Shown here one piece after another: positions 51,947-61,218 of a DNA stretch of 64,000 bases. The DNA is from JABHIE01 sp964584805. GTDB taxonomy: Bacteria; Planctomycetota; UBA1135. Numbering within the stretch: the first letter of the stretch is position 1; every line of letters starts with the position of its first letter. The position numbers and the translations under genes were made by a program. Where the stretch lies: NCBI GenBank assembly GCA_964584805.1, contig CAZPAY010000001.1:276405-340404 (forward strand), given 5' to 3'. The notes below the pieces were generated by a model. The model had not been told where the DNA came from. It saw only the letters and a program-made list of their open reading frames with translations, and searched no databases.

Positions 51947-53613
51947 GATTTGTCCTCACTATCATCATCAAGTTCATCGGCATCAGCCAAAGCAGGATTG
52001 TCTTGTAGGACGGTACGCAAAGTCCAAGTAAATTGCCCGCCACGGTTTGATGTCTCCGACAAAACGCTTTCCCCACCACCTGGGATCGTGTTTTCTAATC
52101 GATTCACAAAGGAACCGAATTCAGCGGAAGGCATCTTCGCGCCTTCTTCGCCGCGCCCGTTCATTTCAAGTATGGCAACCGTCTCACCCACTCTGGCGAA
52201 ATCATCGCCTTTGTCGAGTTGAATGCGGCAACTCTCCATCCACAAAGTTGCGGGCAATTCTGACTCTAGAAACGCGAGCATACGGGAGGCACTTGAGCGC
52301 ACAGCCGCGCGCGATGCCAAGTCAGCAGCAAGCGTTTGTTGCCAAGCCACCGTCTCTTTCAGGTCGAGTGCTTGACGATGCGAGTTTTCAGCCGCGCGCA
52401 CTTGACGCTGCATTTTTTTTGCAACAGCTGCGGCCTCATCTGCTCGACCTGAAGTCACGATGAAATCCATAACCAAGAAGAGCAGAGCGGCCAGACCTGC
52501 CAGAACCACCCAGATGCCGCGCTCATTGAAATCGCGTTTTTTGCGCGCATCTGAAGGCAAAATCTCAAGGGCATAAAGATCAGGGTCTGCAACCGAAAGC
52601 GCGAGCCCAATAGCAACGGCGGAACCTGGCCCGTCAATCGAAAGGTCTTCGGCATCTGCCGGAACCAAATCCGATGGGTCAAGCATGTCGGCTGGGTTCC
52701 AGACATTGCAAGTCACACGGAGGCGAGCCGCCAAGAACTCAGCCAAACCGTTGGTCGCCGAGGAAGGCCCCGTCAGCAAGACCCGCTCAAGAGTTAAATC
52801 GTGCAGGCGCGCCTGGGCTTTACACAAAGTCACGACGCCACCCAACAATGTGGGCAGAGGCTCATACAGCGGAAGTATCGGGCGTGTCACGCGCTCACTT
52901 TCTGGGCCAGACCTCTCGCCCAAAGCCAATCGCAAATCAAGATGCTTGCGCATCACAGCCTTAGCTCGTGCTCGGTCTGTGCCCAGTGCTTGCGCTAACA
53001 CATCAGGCGCGGTGGCCAGCTCTGTAGAAAGAGATCGCGCAAAATAAAGGGAAGACCCACGCACCAAGGCCAAGTCAAGCGTACCGCCATCGAAGTTCGC
53101 CAACAGCGTAGTCGAGTTTTCATGATCGCCCAAAGCCAAAAAAGCGTTGTACAGCGCGACAGCATTGGGGCTGAAGCCTTGTACATCCATTGAGCCAAGC
53201 TCACCCATCGTTGTGGTTAACAAATCTTCGCGCACAACCGACAGCAACATTGTGTCTTCGTCATCGACCTCTCGCGGCACTGGCAACAGGTTGTACGAAG
53301 TCGCCAGCGAACCACCCGAGCGGGATTCAAGCTCGCGAATCTCGAATTCCATTAACCGCTCAAGACGCCAGTCTTCCACCTCTGGCACGGGCAGGTAGCG
53401 CATCATCACATCAGAGCCCGTCAAGCCCACCCTGACCTTAACGGCCTTTTTCTTTTGGCGCGCCAACAACAATGCAGCCGCCTGAGCGGGAGTCTCACCA
53501 CTCTCACAAGTGGTCGCCAAAAAACGCGTGAGCTTGTGCTCGCCCTTACGAGAGTCCAACTCTACAAAACGCGCCGCGCGGGCACTTAAATCTAAGCCAG
53601 AGGCACGGGTCAT
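51943..53613 (-). CDS. GspL-like assembly protein (PilM-PilN fusion type)
   Basis: A 556-residue protein with an N-terminal actin-like PilM domain (GLDLSARAARFVELDSRKG, then LLANFDGGTLDLALVRG and VLLTGPSSATNGLAEFLAARL), a membrane helix near residue 383-402, and a coiled-coil plus PilN-like periplasmic part. This equals the layout of GspL, which recruits the secretion ATPase. The start at 53613 has AGGAGA 8 bases upstream and an ATGA overlap with the FHA gene. No gspE is nearby. Confidence 0.78.
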   Translation of the reverse strand: MTRASGLDLSARAARFVELDSRKGEHKLTRFLATTCESGETPAQAAALLLARQKKKAVKVRVGLTGSDVMMRYLPVPEVEDWRLERLMEFEIRELESRSGGSLATSYNLLPVPREVDDEDTMLLSVVREDLLTTTMGELGSMDVQGFSPNAVALYNAFLALGDHENSTTLLANFDGGTLDLALVRGSSLYFARSLSTELATAPDVLAQALGTDRARAKAVMRKHLDLRLALGERSGPESERVTRPILPLYEPLPTLLGGVVTLCKAQARLHDLTLERVLLTGPSSATNGLAEFLAARLRVTCNVWNPADMLDPSDLVPADAEDLSIDGPGSAVAIGLALSVADPDLYALEILPSDARKKRDFNERGIWVVLAGLAALLFLVMDFIVTSGRADEAAAVAKKMQRQVRAAENSHRQALDLKETVAWQQTLAADLASRAAVRSSASRMLAFLESELPATLWMESCRIQLDKGDDFARVGETVAILEMNGRGEEGAKMPSAEFGSFVNRLENTIPGGGESVLSETSNRGGQFTWTLRTVLQDNPALADADELDDDSEDKS

Positions 53614-55400
53614 GATTGATTCTCCTGGTTGTTGAGCCAAGCTCCCATGAATGGATATGTGCGATTTAATACGCCTTTCAGCCGCTCACGCCAACGCTGG
53701 CGGACGGCCTCCTTTTCAGCACTAATGACAGATGCGTCAGATTGAAGTGCATCAGCCAGCAAAACGGCATCATTTGCGAGAGTCGTCCCGGGGAAGTCAT
53801 CTGACAACTGTCGAGCATTCGCCTCCAATTGGTTCATTTCTCGAACGCTACGCAAAAAAGTTGCCTCATCGGACGATGTTTGCAAAACGCTCAAAGTTGC
53901 GCGGCCTTCTTGAATCGCACGGTCTACGGATGCCTTTGCGTATTCGGCATGCTTGGACGAAAACGGGTAATCGCGCAAAAGAGTAGCGGAAGCGGCGAGC
54001 AAAACGGCTGACTGCTGATCACGGACTGCATTACGAACGGCGCGATCGGCCTTTGCAGCTGCACCAAGCTCTGCGCGCAAATCCCAAACCAAACTCGCTT
54101 GAGTCGCTTGCACCTTTACGCCGCCTTCAACAGCAGAAACCCTTGCTGGCTCTCCCCATCGCATAATCATGCGTTGAGCATCGACACCCACGAACAAACC
54201 TGGGGTGGCGTCTACAAGCAAACTTGGGGTAGCCTCTATCGGGCCGCCGTCAGCCAAAATAACGAGAGGGCCAGTGTCAAGGATGCGATCCGTGAACCGC
54301 AGCCAAAGTTCACTGACGGAAGATGAGCCATCCGGCGAAGTTGCCTGCCAATGCAAGCCAGCCTCAGTTGCCGACCAAATGCCGTTGCCGCGCGCATGAA
54401 GTAATTCACGGCCCGTGCGTGACAAAATCATATTGCCGCCCGAATGCGTGAATTTGCGGTCGCCAGCTGTAGTCACCGTAGCCTGAGATTCAATCGACTC
54501 AACGCCGACTGCACCAAGTGAACCCGCGCCATCAAGAAGGAAAGCCAATTCAAACCACTCGGCCTGCTCGGGAAGAGCCAATTCGATGCCCGTGGATGTC
54601 AGGGATTCCGCCTGCCACCAGGCAATGGGCGAATCCGAAGCACGAGTGCCCCAACCGATCACCGGCGTGACCCTCAACCCGACGACATCAGCCTGAATCG
54701 CGAGACCACCACCAGTGAGATCAAACTGCCGCGCCAATGCAACTCGGTGCTGCCCACCTGATTGACGAAGCTGGCCGTCGACCAACTTAACCTTGTCTGG
54801 AAGCGACCAGTCACCGGCGACATCTTCATTGAAGTCACCCAAGTTATCGATTGCGTCCAAAACGACCTGCGGCCCTTTGGCGGCACGCGGGTGAGTGGCT
54901 CCATCACTCGATGGCGCAGGTACCTGAAAAAACCACCAAGCGCCGCCGGCAGCGATGGCCGCCACCATGGAGAAAATCAAAAGTGGTCCACCTTTACGCT
55001 TAGCGCTCATGGCCTCAGCCCGCGCGACCTGACTTGCCCCAGCATCAAACTCCACCTCATCGTCAGCCGACTCGACAACAATCGGAGCTGCTGGCGTAGA
55101 CTTCGGCGCATCACCGCTTAAAAGCCGCAACTCTAAATCGCCCAACTTGAGGGTTACGCCATCTGCCCACTCGCCCTCTTGGACTTTCATCCCGCCCACC
55201 CAAGTGCCGTTGGTTGAGCCGAGGTCGCGAAAATGCACAGTGCCTGAATCGCTCACCTTTAATTCAAGGTGCCGACCAGAAACCGCAGTTGAATTCAGAG
55301 GCAGGTCACAATCTTTCCGTCGGCCAAGCGTAGTGGTGCCGAGGGGAAGCGAGAGCAACTGGCCAGTCTCTGAGCCGTTGAGGATTTCTATTTGGAGCAT
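53610..55400 (-). CDS. FHA-domain membrane protein with periplasmic concanavalin-like region
   Basis: A 596-residue protein. Residues about 1-95 are an FHA phosphothreonine-binding domain (TTLGRRKDCDLPLNSTAVSG, then RHLELKV and FRDLGSTNGTWV). A membrane helix lies near 137-154. Outside there is a beta-rich region (about 180-420) resembling laminin-G-like folds, then a helical tail (about 425-596). First gene of the pseudopilin operon, so it could pass cytoplasmic phosphorylation signals to the assembly. It starts 78 bases from divergent rsmE. Confidence 0.78.
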   Translation of the reverse strand: MLQIEILNGSETGQLLSLPLGTTTLGRRKDCDLPLNSTAVSGRHLELKVSDSGTVHFRDLGSTNGTWVGGMKVQEGEWADGVTLKLGDLELRLLSGDAPKSTPAAPIVVESADDEVEFDAGASQVARAEAMSAKRKGGPLLIFSMVAAIAAGGAWWFFQVPAPSSDGATHPRAAKGPQVVLDAIDNLGDFNEDVAGDWSLPDKVKLVDGQLRQSGGQHRVALARQFDLTGGGLAIQADVVGLRVTPVIGWGTRASDSPIAWWQAESLTSTGIELALPEQAEWFELAFLLDGAGSLGAVGVESIESQATVTTAGDRKFTHSGGNMILSRTGRELLHARGNGIWSATEAGLHWQATSPDGSSSVSELWLRFTDRILDTGPLVILADGGPIEATPSLLVDATPGLFVGVDAQRMIMRWGEPARVSAVEGGVKVQATQASLVWDLRAELGAAAKADRAVRNAVRDQQSAVLLAASATLLRDYPFSSKHAEYAKASVDRAIQEGRATLSVLQTSSDEATFLRSVREMNQLEANARQLSDDFPGTTLANDAVLLADALQSDASVISAEKEAVRQRWRERLKGVLNRTYPFMGAWLNNQENQS

Positions 55401-55478
55401 ACGGGGAGGGCCGGAAATAACCGGTCGTGCAGTCTAAGGGGTTAGCATGGTTCACCGAAGTAGTAACCTAGGCTACCC

Positions 55479-56195
55479 ATGAGGTTTTTCCTCCTCGACA
55501 AATTCCCCGAAGTGGCCCCTGGAAAGTGGTCACCGCCCCGCGAGCTGGCTGCGCATCTTCAGGCTTTGCGCGTCGAGCCCAAAGAGGCTTTTTTGTTGCT
55601 CACCGATGACGCCTGCCGAGTCGCTTATTGGATCAACAAAGAAGTCGTCATCGGTGATGTCGCCCCTCGCCCTACGCTCAATTTTCGGCCCGTAACTGTG
55701 GCGACCGCCTGGCCCAAAGGCGCTAAGGCGGACGACCTCATTTCACGCCTTGCAGAAGCTGGGGTAATGACCGTACAGCCGCTGATTTGCGAACGATCTG
55801 TGTCTGGCCGTAAGACCTTTCCCAGCAACAAGTTGGCCAAGTTCAACCGCCGCATGCGCGAGGTTTGTCAACAATGCCGCAACCCTCAGGCACCCGAGTT
55901 GATTGCCGAGCCAATCACTCCACTTGCTGCCCTGCAGGCGCGTGCAGACGCTTTGGCCTTGCTGCTGCAACCTGGCGCGACCCCCTTAATTGAGGTCTTG
56001 GGTCGAGAATTACCCACATCTGACGGCCATCAGCGCGAAATTCTCTTGCTCATCGGCCCGGAAGGCGGTTTTTCACCAGAGGAAGAAGCCGATTTGATGG
56101 CCGCAGGTGCGGTTGCCACAGGTTTATTACCCACTGTTTTGCGCATCGAAGCTGCCGGCCCGCTCGCGGCGGCGCTCTGCCAGCACGACCGCTAA
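55479..56195 (+). CDS. rsmE: 16S rRNA m3U1498 methyltransferase
   Basis: A 238-residue SPOUT-family enzyme that methylates U1498 of 16S rRNA. Markers are MRFFLLDKFPE, the region with KGAKADDLISRLAEAGV and EVCQQCRNPQAPEL, and the SAM-binding knot LLIGPEGGFSPEEEADL with VLRIEAAGPLAAAL. Length is normal. It is a single gene divergent from the FHA operon and convergent with radC; a GGCGG-CCT-CCGCC hairpin without a T-run lies between the two stops (56204-56216). Confidence 0.93.
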   Translation: MRFFLLDKFPEVAPGKWSPPRELAAHLQALRVEPKEAFLLLTDDACRVAYWINKEVVIGDVAPRPTLNFRPVTVATAWPKGAKADDLISRLAEAGVMTVQPLICERSVSGRKTFPSNKLAKFNRRMREVCQQCRNPQAPELIAEPITPLAALQARADALALLLQPGATPLIEVLGRELPTSDGHQREILLLIGPEGGFSPEEEADLMAAGAVATGLLPTVLRIEAAGPLAAALCQHDR

Positions 56196-56221
56196 ACGAC
56201 CGCGGCGGCCTCCGCCATCTG

Positions 56222-56833
56222 CTAAAGCCAGCCTTTGTCCAAAAAGCTGACCCACCCGCCAGTGGCTAAAATAAGGTGATCAAGAACTTCGACGCCCAGC
56301 ATTTTTCCGACTCGTTGCAAGCGTCTAGTCGTGGCTCGATCTTGTGCGGAGGGCTCGGGGTCCCCCGAGGGGTGATTATGCGCCACCACAATCGATGCCG
56401 CTCGATGCAAAACCGCGGGAGCGAATACCTCGCGTGGATGGACCAGCGAGCTGGTTAGCGTGCCTTTGGAAATACACTCTTCCCAGAGCAAATGCCCCTT
56501 GGCGTCGAGGCACAGTACCCAAAAAGCTTCCACGCGTTTGCCAGCAATGCGGGGAGCGAGATAACGATAGACATCGAGGCCGCCTTCAAAAGTGCGCCCC
56601 ATCGCTTTAGCCTCGCAAACTGCATCGCGCCGACCCAGCTCAAGCGCCGCTGCAATGGCAGTCGCACGCGAAGTCGTTAGACCTAGTTTCTTCCCCAATT
56701 CAAGGGGCGGCACACCCAACCAGTTTCGCAATCGCGGTGGAGCATGCGTCAAGCCCTCTGCCTGGCAAAGCAAATGAAAAAGGCCGTCGTCGGTCAAACG
56801 AGCTAGCGGACAATCGGTCGAAATTGTGGTCAC
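56222..56833 (-). CDS. radC: RadC family JAB-domain protein
   Basis: A 203-residue protein with an N-terminal helix-hairpin-helix-like part and a C-terminal JAMM-type metal site HNHPSGDPEPSAQD. It is of the YicR/RadC family, often linked with DNA repair or competence but without a settled function. The metal ligands (HxH and the distal Asp) are intact. It stands alone on the minus strand. Confidence 0.9.
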   Translation of the reverse strand: MTTISTDCPLARLTDDGLFHLLCQAEGLTHAPPRLRNWLGVPPLELGKKLGLTTSRATAIAAALELGRRDAVCEAKAMGRTFEGGLDVYRYLAPRIAGKRVEAFWVLCLDAKGHLLWEECISKGTLTSSLVHPREVFAPAVLHRAASIVVAHNHPSGDPEPSAQDRATTRRLQRVGKMLGVEVLDHLILATGGWVSFLDKGWL

Positions 56834-56865
56834 GCTATGTAGACGGGTTCGACAGCCAAGAGTGA

Positions 56866-57975
56866 CTACCTAACTCTAGAAAATTCTTTCAACCAAGCTC
56901 GATGCTCTGCCTCAAGTGCGCTCAACCCTTGCCCGAAAGTAGCCAAAACCGCTGTTTCAAGGCCTTGCGAGGGTATTCGCTCAAACAAAAGCCGCGGGCT
57001 TGACTCGCCAAACTTATTTTGCAACCATGCAACAAATGAAGTTGAGTATGCATAGGCCATGCGCACCCGGTCGGCGTCCGTCCAGCCCACCCATCGGGTA
57101 TCAAGCTCGCTTGGGGCGGGAAGGCGTTGCCCCGAGGCGAGTGCATCAGCGAGATAAGCCCGCGTGCGCGCAAGAGAAGCGCCCGCTGAAATTTCAGCGC
57201 AGCCCTCGTTGAGCCAAGTGGGCAGTTGAATGCCAAGTCGATGAAATGCCGCGTGCGTGTGTTCATGTTTCATCGTGCGCCGCAGAGTGGTCGCCGGCGT
57301 TTCGTCGCCAAAAATCAGCCGAATCCGCCCGTCATAAATCCCCGCCGCCCAAGCCGCCGCATCCGATTCGCCGCGCCGCAAAATCAATACTTCGGTGCGT
57401 TGATGCGGATGCAGGCCCCAAAGCGCCGCTACCTCGTCAAAGGCCTGATCCAGCGCCGCCTCAATTTCAGGGACGCGGGCGGTCATGCCCGAATCATACG
57501 GGTCGAATCGCAGGTCAAAATGCGAAGTCGATTTGAGCAAGTAATTTGCCCGCGCCAAAATTTCTGTGCGGACGGCATCGAGGTGAGGCTGGATGTCTTC
57601 AGTGAGAGCGGGGTCAATCTCGATTGCCTTGGCCCAGTTTTCTTCGGCTGTGGTGAGTTCGCCAAAAGAGCGCGCCGTGACACCGGCATTCCAGTGAGTG
57701 ATGGCAAGATTGCGGTTTTGCTGTGGGGTGTTGGCTGTTTGCGCCGAATCGGGTTCGCCGCCGCCTGCCGCCGGTGCATGCTCTTCCTCGGCGCAACCGA
57801 TTTCATCGAGATTGCGGCGCTCAAAGACCTCGGCAGGTGCGGGCTCGTTTTTCACTTCAAAACCAGGCCCGTCAAAATAACCCGTAGCCCAGCCGAAGAT
57901 CACAATCAAAACGCCAAAACCCGTGGCCGTCATGCCGCGGACGGCACCGACTGAAAGTGGTTTTTTATTGCTCAT
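56866..57975 (-). CDS. Membrane-anchored gluzincin-type metallopeptidase (peptidase MA-like)
   Basis: A 369-residue protein with one N-terminal membrane helix (about 15-33) and an exported remainder. A short TPR-like part (around 85-140) is followed by the zinc motif KHEHTHAAFH (HExxH) and, about 20 residues on, WLNEGCAEISAG supplying the glutamate ligand. This arrangement suits the peptidase MA/M1-like gluzincins. The start at 57975 (MSNKKPLS) avoids a 59-base overlap with the next gene upstream. Substrate unknown. Confidence 0.75.
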   Translation of the reverse strand: MSNKKPLSVGAVRGMTATGFGVLIVIFGWATGYFDGPGFEVKNEPAPAEVFERRNLDEIGCAEEEHAPAAGGGEPDSAQTANTPQQNRNLAITHWNAGVTARSFGELTTAEENWAKAIEIDPALTEDIQPHLDAVRTEILARANYLLKSTSHFDLRFDPYDSGMTARVPEIEAALDQAFDEVAALWGLHPHQRTEVLILRRGESDAAAWAAGIYDGRIRLIFGDETPATTLRRTMKHEHTHAAFHRLGIQLPTWLNEGCAEISAGASLARTRAYLADALASGQRLPAPSELDTRWVGWTDADRVRMAYAYSTSFVAWLQNKFGESSPRLLFERIPSQGLETAVLATFGQGLSALEAEHRAWLKEFSRVR

Positions 57976-57994
57976 TCTTGTTATGGATTTCGAG

Positions 57995-58360
57995 TCACAC
58001 TTCAAGCTCCGGCTCTTTCCGCCGAAGACCGGGGCAGTATCGCATGGCGGCATCGAGCCCCTCGCCCCCTTCCAAAATCGCCGGCCAATGCGGGAAGGTG
58101 CGACATTGCTCGGGACGAGCGGTGTAGATGCCGCATTCGTTTAGACCCTCTAAAAGTGAGCAGCGCCCATGCGGGCCCTCCATGATGCTCAAGCGGTCGC
58201 CGACTTGCCGTAAGTGTATTTCAATGAATGACTTATCCGTCATGCCGCGAGCGGCGGCCATGGCAGGGATGTCCTGCTCCTCCACCCAAACCTGCCCATG
58301 CCCGGTGCGACAGCAGTTGCCGGAACGGTGGCATTCGAACTCGAAGGGTGGGGATTGCAT
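57995..58360 (-). CDS. YkgJ-type cysteine cluster protein
   Basis: A 121-residue protein of the zinc/iron-chelating CxxxCxxCC family. Cysteines lie in FECHRSGNCCRTGHG, RCSLLEGLNECGIYTARP, QCRTFPHW and RYCPG. The family binds an Fe-S cluster or zinc; its job is not known. The start at 58360 (MQSPPFEFEC) fits the family; the frame extends 69 bases further upstream without similarity. It is read just ahead of the peptidase gene. Confidence 0.8.
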   Translation of the reverse strand: MQSPPFEFECHRSGNCCRTGHGQVWVEEQDIPAMAAARGMTDKSFIEIHLRQVGDRLSIMEGPHGRCSLLEGLNECGIYTARPEQCRTFPHWPAILEGGEGLDAAMRYCPGLRRKEPELEV

Positions 58361-58505
58361 GGGGGAATCATAAAGAACCACATCAAAACAGGTCAGCTGC
58401 ATTCGCCTGGGCATACAGGCTAGGAGCAATATCCTCCGCCTTGACTTCTAGGCTTATGACACTCACGGGCTCAACCCAAATCACGGTTCTGTGATAAACT
58501 CAAAA

Positions 58506-60062
58506 ATGCGCTTCTTTCTCGCAATAACCGCCACCATTGCCCTTTGCGCCCCACTCGCGCAGGCGCAAGAGCATCAGCGTTATGACTTGCGCGAGCATAC
58601 GGGCGACTACCGGGGGCATCAATTGGGCTGGTCAATCTCTGGCCTTGGCGATGCAAATGCCGACGGTTTCGATGACTACCTCATCGGCACCATCGACGAT
58701 GACACCATCGCTTCGAATGCTGGCTCAGTTGCCCTTCATTCGGGGTCCACTGGGGCCGTCCTTTTAGAGATCTACGGCACGGCGCAAGAAGAAAAACTCG
58801 GCATGGGGCTCAAGCCCATCGGCGATTATGACCAAGACGGCTGCCCTGATTTTTGCGTGAGCTCCCTTCAAGGGCCAAACGCCCCTAACGATGCTCCCAC
58901 CTTTCAGTATCGATCCGGCAAAACGGGTCAAATCTTTCTCGAATTCCACGGTCGCGCGGATGAATGGGGAGGAAATTTCTTCGACATGGTCGGCGACTTA
59001 AACGGAGATGGGTTCCCAGAGCTTCTCAACGGTTCAGCCAATTACGATGCGCAAGGGAATCGAGATTCCGGCGCGGCAACCATCTATTCCGGTTCAGATG
59101 GCAGCGTACTCTTCCGCGTGGAAGGAAGTGCCCCATGGAAAATCCTCGGAAGAAGCGTTTGCGGGCTGGGCGACATCACAGGTGATGGCATCACTGATTT
59201 CACGATCAGTCAAGAGTATCAAGTTGATTTTTACTCGGGCTCTGACTTCACCCTGATTCGAAGCCTGACTTCTTCTAATCGCCAATTCGGGCGCGCCACG
59301 ACTGCAGCCGGTGACGCCGACCGTGATGGCACCCCCGACATCCTGATTGGCGACGATCGCCGAGCCTATGTCATCTCAGGAGCCGACGGCTCCACGATTT
59401 ACGATTGGGCCTTTTATGAAATCGGCTATCACGGATGCATGAGCGCTGGGCAAGATGTCAACGGAGACGGCTTTCAGGATTTTGTGATTGGCGCCCCAGG
59501 CTCAGGCCCGGGTGGAAATGGGGAAACGGGGGCCATCCGCGTCTATTCTGGCCTTGATGGTTCACGACTGGCCGAATTCTATGGCGATGACAACCTGGAT
59601 TATCTCGGTGACTCACTCACCCTCATGGGCGACAGCAATGCCGACGGTTTTGCCGACATATTGATCGCCAACTACAGCGAGTACCACGATGGCTTTTTCG
59701 AAGCTGGAGTGACGCGCCTGGTTTCCATCTTGGACGACTTCCGCCTCGACATCGTTGGCCTCAATCCTGGATCAACGGCTACCCTAACCGCCACAAATTG
59801 CCGACCGCACTCCATCGTTTATTTCCTCTATTCTCTAAGTTCAGATGATTGGAATTGGAAAACGGCGTATGGATTTGAAATTCAACTCGGCCTCCCCATC
59901 GAGCAGATAAATTTTCTGCCTACTGGATTAGGCACGACAGCCGAACTTTCTGTGCCTGTACCCTCTCAAGCCCCGGTGGGACTTCCGGTACATTTCCAAG
60001 CAGTTGAATTACTAGAAGGCGGCCTATTCCGCACTTCAAATCGCAATAAAAAGACCCTCTAG
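58506..60062 (+). CDS. Exported FG-GAP repeat protein
   Basis: A 518-residue protein with a signal peptide (MRFFLAITATIALCAPLAQA) and about seven FG-GAP/integrin-alpha-like repeats carrying calcium loops such as GDANADGFDDYLIG, GDLNGDGFPELL, GDADRDGTPDILIG and GQDVNGDGFQDFVIG. Together they should form a seven-bladed propeller. A beta domain of about 100 residues ends the protein (from about 410). Likely surface-exposed or secreted. The start at 58506 is preferred to a GTG 15 bases upstream because it begins the signal peptide. Confidence 0.85.
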   Translation: MRFFLAITATIALCAPLAQAQEHQRYDLREHTGDYRGHQLGWSISGLGDANADGFDDYLIGTIDDDTIASNAGSVALHSGSTGAVLLEIYGTAQEEKLGMGLKPIGDYDQDGCPDFCVSSLQGPNAPNDAPTFQYRSGKTGQIFLEFHGRADEWGGNFFDMVGDLNGDGFPELLNGSANYDAQGNRDSGAATIYSGSDGSVLFRVEGSAPWKILGRSVCGLGDITGDGITDFTISQEYQVDFYSGSDFTLIRSLTSSNRQFGRATTAAGDADRDGTPDILIGDDRRAYVISGADGSTIYDWAFYEIGYHGCMSAGQDVNGDGFQDFVIGAPGSGPGGNGETGAIRVYSGLDGSRLAEFYGDDNLDYLGDSLTLMGDSNADGFADILIANYSEYHDGFFEAGVTRLVSILDDFRLDIVGLNPGSTATLTATNCRPHSIVYFLYSLSSDDWNWKTAYGFEIQLGLPIEQINFLPTGLGTTAELSVPVPSQAPVGLPVHFQAVELLEGGLFRTSNRNKKTL

Positions 60063-60073
60063 CACTCTTTAGG

Positions 60074-61111
60074 TCAAGCTCTTGAGCCGAGCCCACCTTG
60101 AGCCGCCAAATGCGCTTGGACATCTTCGACCAAATCCGCAGGTGTGGCGTATCGCACCTCACGATCTTTAGCCATCATCTTTTCAATGAAAAAATGCAGG
60201 CTCGGTGAAATGCTCGACCCCTTCAGCGACGAGCCATCAAGACTCATCAAAATTTGCTTGCGCAGCATTTCTTGATCGTCACTCGCCTCAAACGGCAGCT
60301 TGCCCAAAACCAAGTGATAGAGCGTGGCACCGAGCGAATAGATATCTGCTCTTACATCGAGAGCATCGTCGCCACTCGCTTGCTCAGGCGCCAAGTACGC
60401 TGGAGTACCTAAAGTCGACTCCGTATCCGCACGGCCTTCCATGCCGGCGCCTGCAAATCCGAGGTCGATGAGCATGAAGTTGCCCGTATCGTCGAGCATT
60501 AAATTACCGGGTTTCAAATCACGATGCTGCACGCCCGCCGCACGCATTTCTTCCAACACCTGGGCCGTCGCGATCACAAGCTCAAGTGCTTCATTTTCAG
60601 GAAGTGTTTTTCCGTCGTCGAGCAATTCTTCTAGCGTATGCCCAGGCACCCAATCCATCTCGATCACATAAGTGCCTGCATATTTAAAAGTACGATGCCC
60701 CTTAACAACGCGGTCAATTTCAAGGCCTTGGATTAACTTGCCCTCTTCAATGAAATTCTTTACAGCAAAAGAATCACCCGCGAATTTCGGCTGAAGCACC
60801 TTGAGCGCCACTTTTTTGAAATCTTTTTTGCGCTGCATGCCGTAAACCCAAGCCGTCCCGCCCTCGCCAAGTGGCTCGACGAACTGATAGCCCGGCACCT
60901 CAAGCGTGTGCATGGCATCGGTGCGGCGCAGAAAAGACATATAACTCGGCTCGCACTCCATGAGTGCAATCAGCGCTTCATCTAAACCGATTTCAGCGGC
61001 TGCCTCAAGGGCTGTGCGCGCCAAATCGCGGTCTAAAAAACCGCGATGTACAAGGTGAGCTAAAAATTGTTGGTCTGCAGGGGTGACAGAAGAGCCAGTC
61101 ATGGCGCGCAT
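60074..61111 (-). CDS. Soluble Ser/Thr protein kinase
   Basis: A 345-residue Hanks-type kinase. A helical N-terminal part (about 1-70) precedes the kinase domain: glycine loop GEGGTAWVYG (82-91), ATP lysine in VALKVL (104), catalytic loop HRDLKPGN (196-203), DLG in place of DFG (216-218), and APE (241-243). It has no membrane helix or sensory domain, unlike PknB. The start could be ATG at 61111 or 61102. FHA protein 53610-55400 is a possible reader of its products. Confidence 0.9.
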   Translation of the reverse strand: MRAMTGSSVTPADQQFLAHLVHRGFLDRDLARTALEAAAEIGLDEALIALMECEPSYMSFLRRTDAMHTLEVPGYQFVEPLGEGGTAWVYGMQRKKDFKKVALKVLQPKFAGDSFAVKNFIEEGKLIQGLEIDRVVKGHRTFKYAGTYVIEMDWVPGHTLEELLDDGKTLPENEALELVIATAQVLEEMRAAGVQHRDLKPGNLMLDDTGNFMLIDLGFAGAGMEGRADTESTLGTPAYLAPEQASGDDALDVRADIYSLGATLYHLVLGKLPFEASDDQEMLRKQILMSLDGSSLKGSSISPSLHFFIEKMMAKDREVRYATPADLVEDVQAHLAAQGGLGSRA

Positions 61112-61218
61112 ATTAGCGATTTCCGCTCAAGTCGCGCGCGCATCCGGCCGAAAGATATCTGGAAACACGGCCGGGGCTTCAATCGAGGCGCCCGGCCATC
61201 CCCCCAACAGAACCACCC

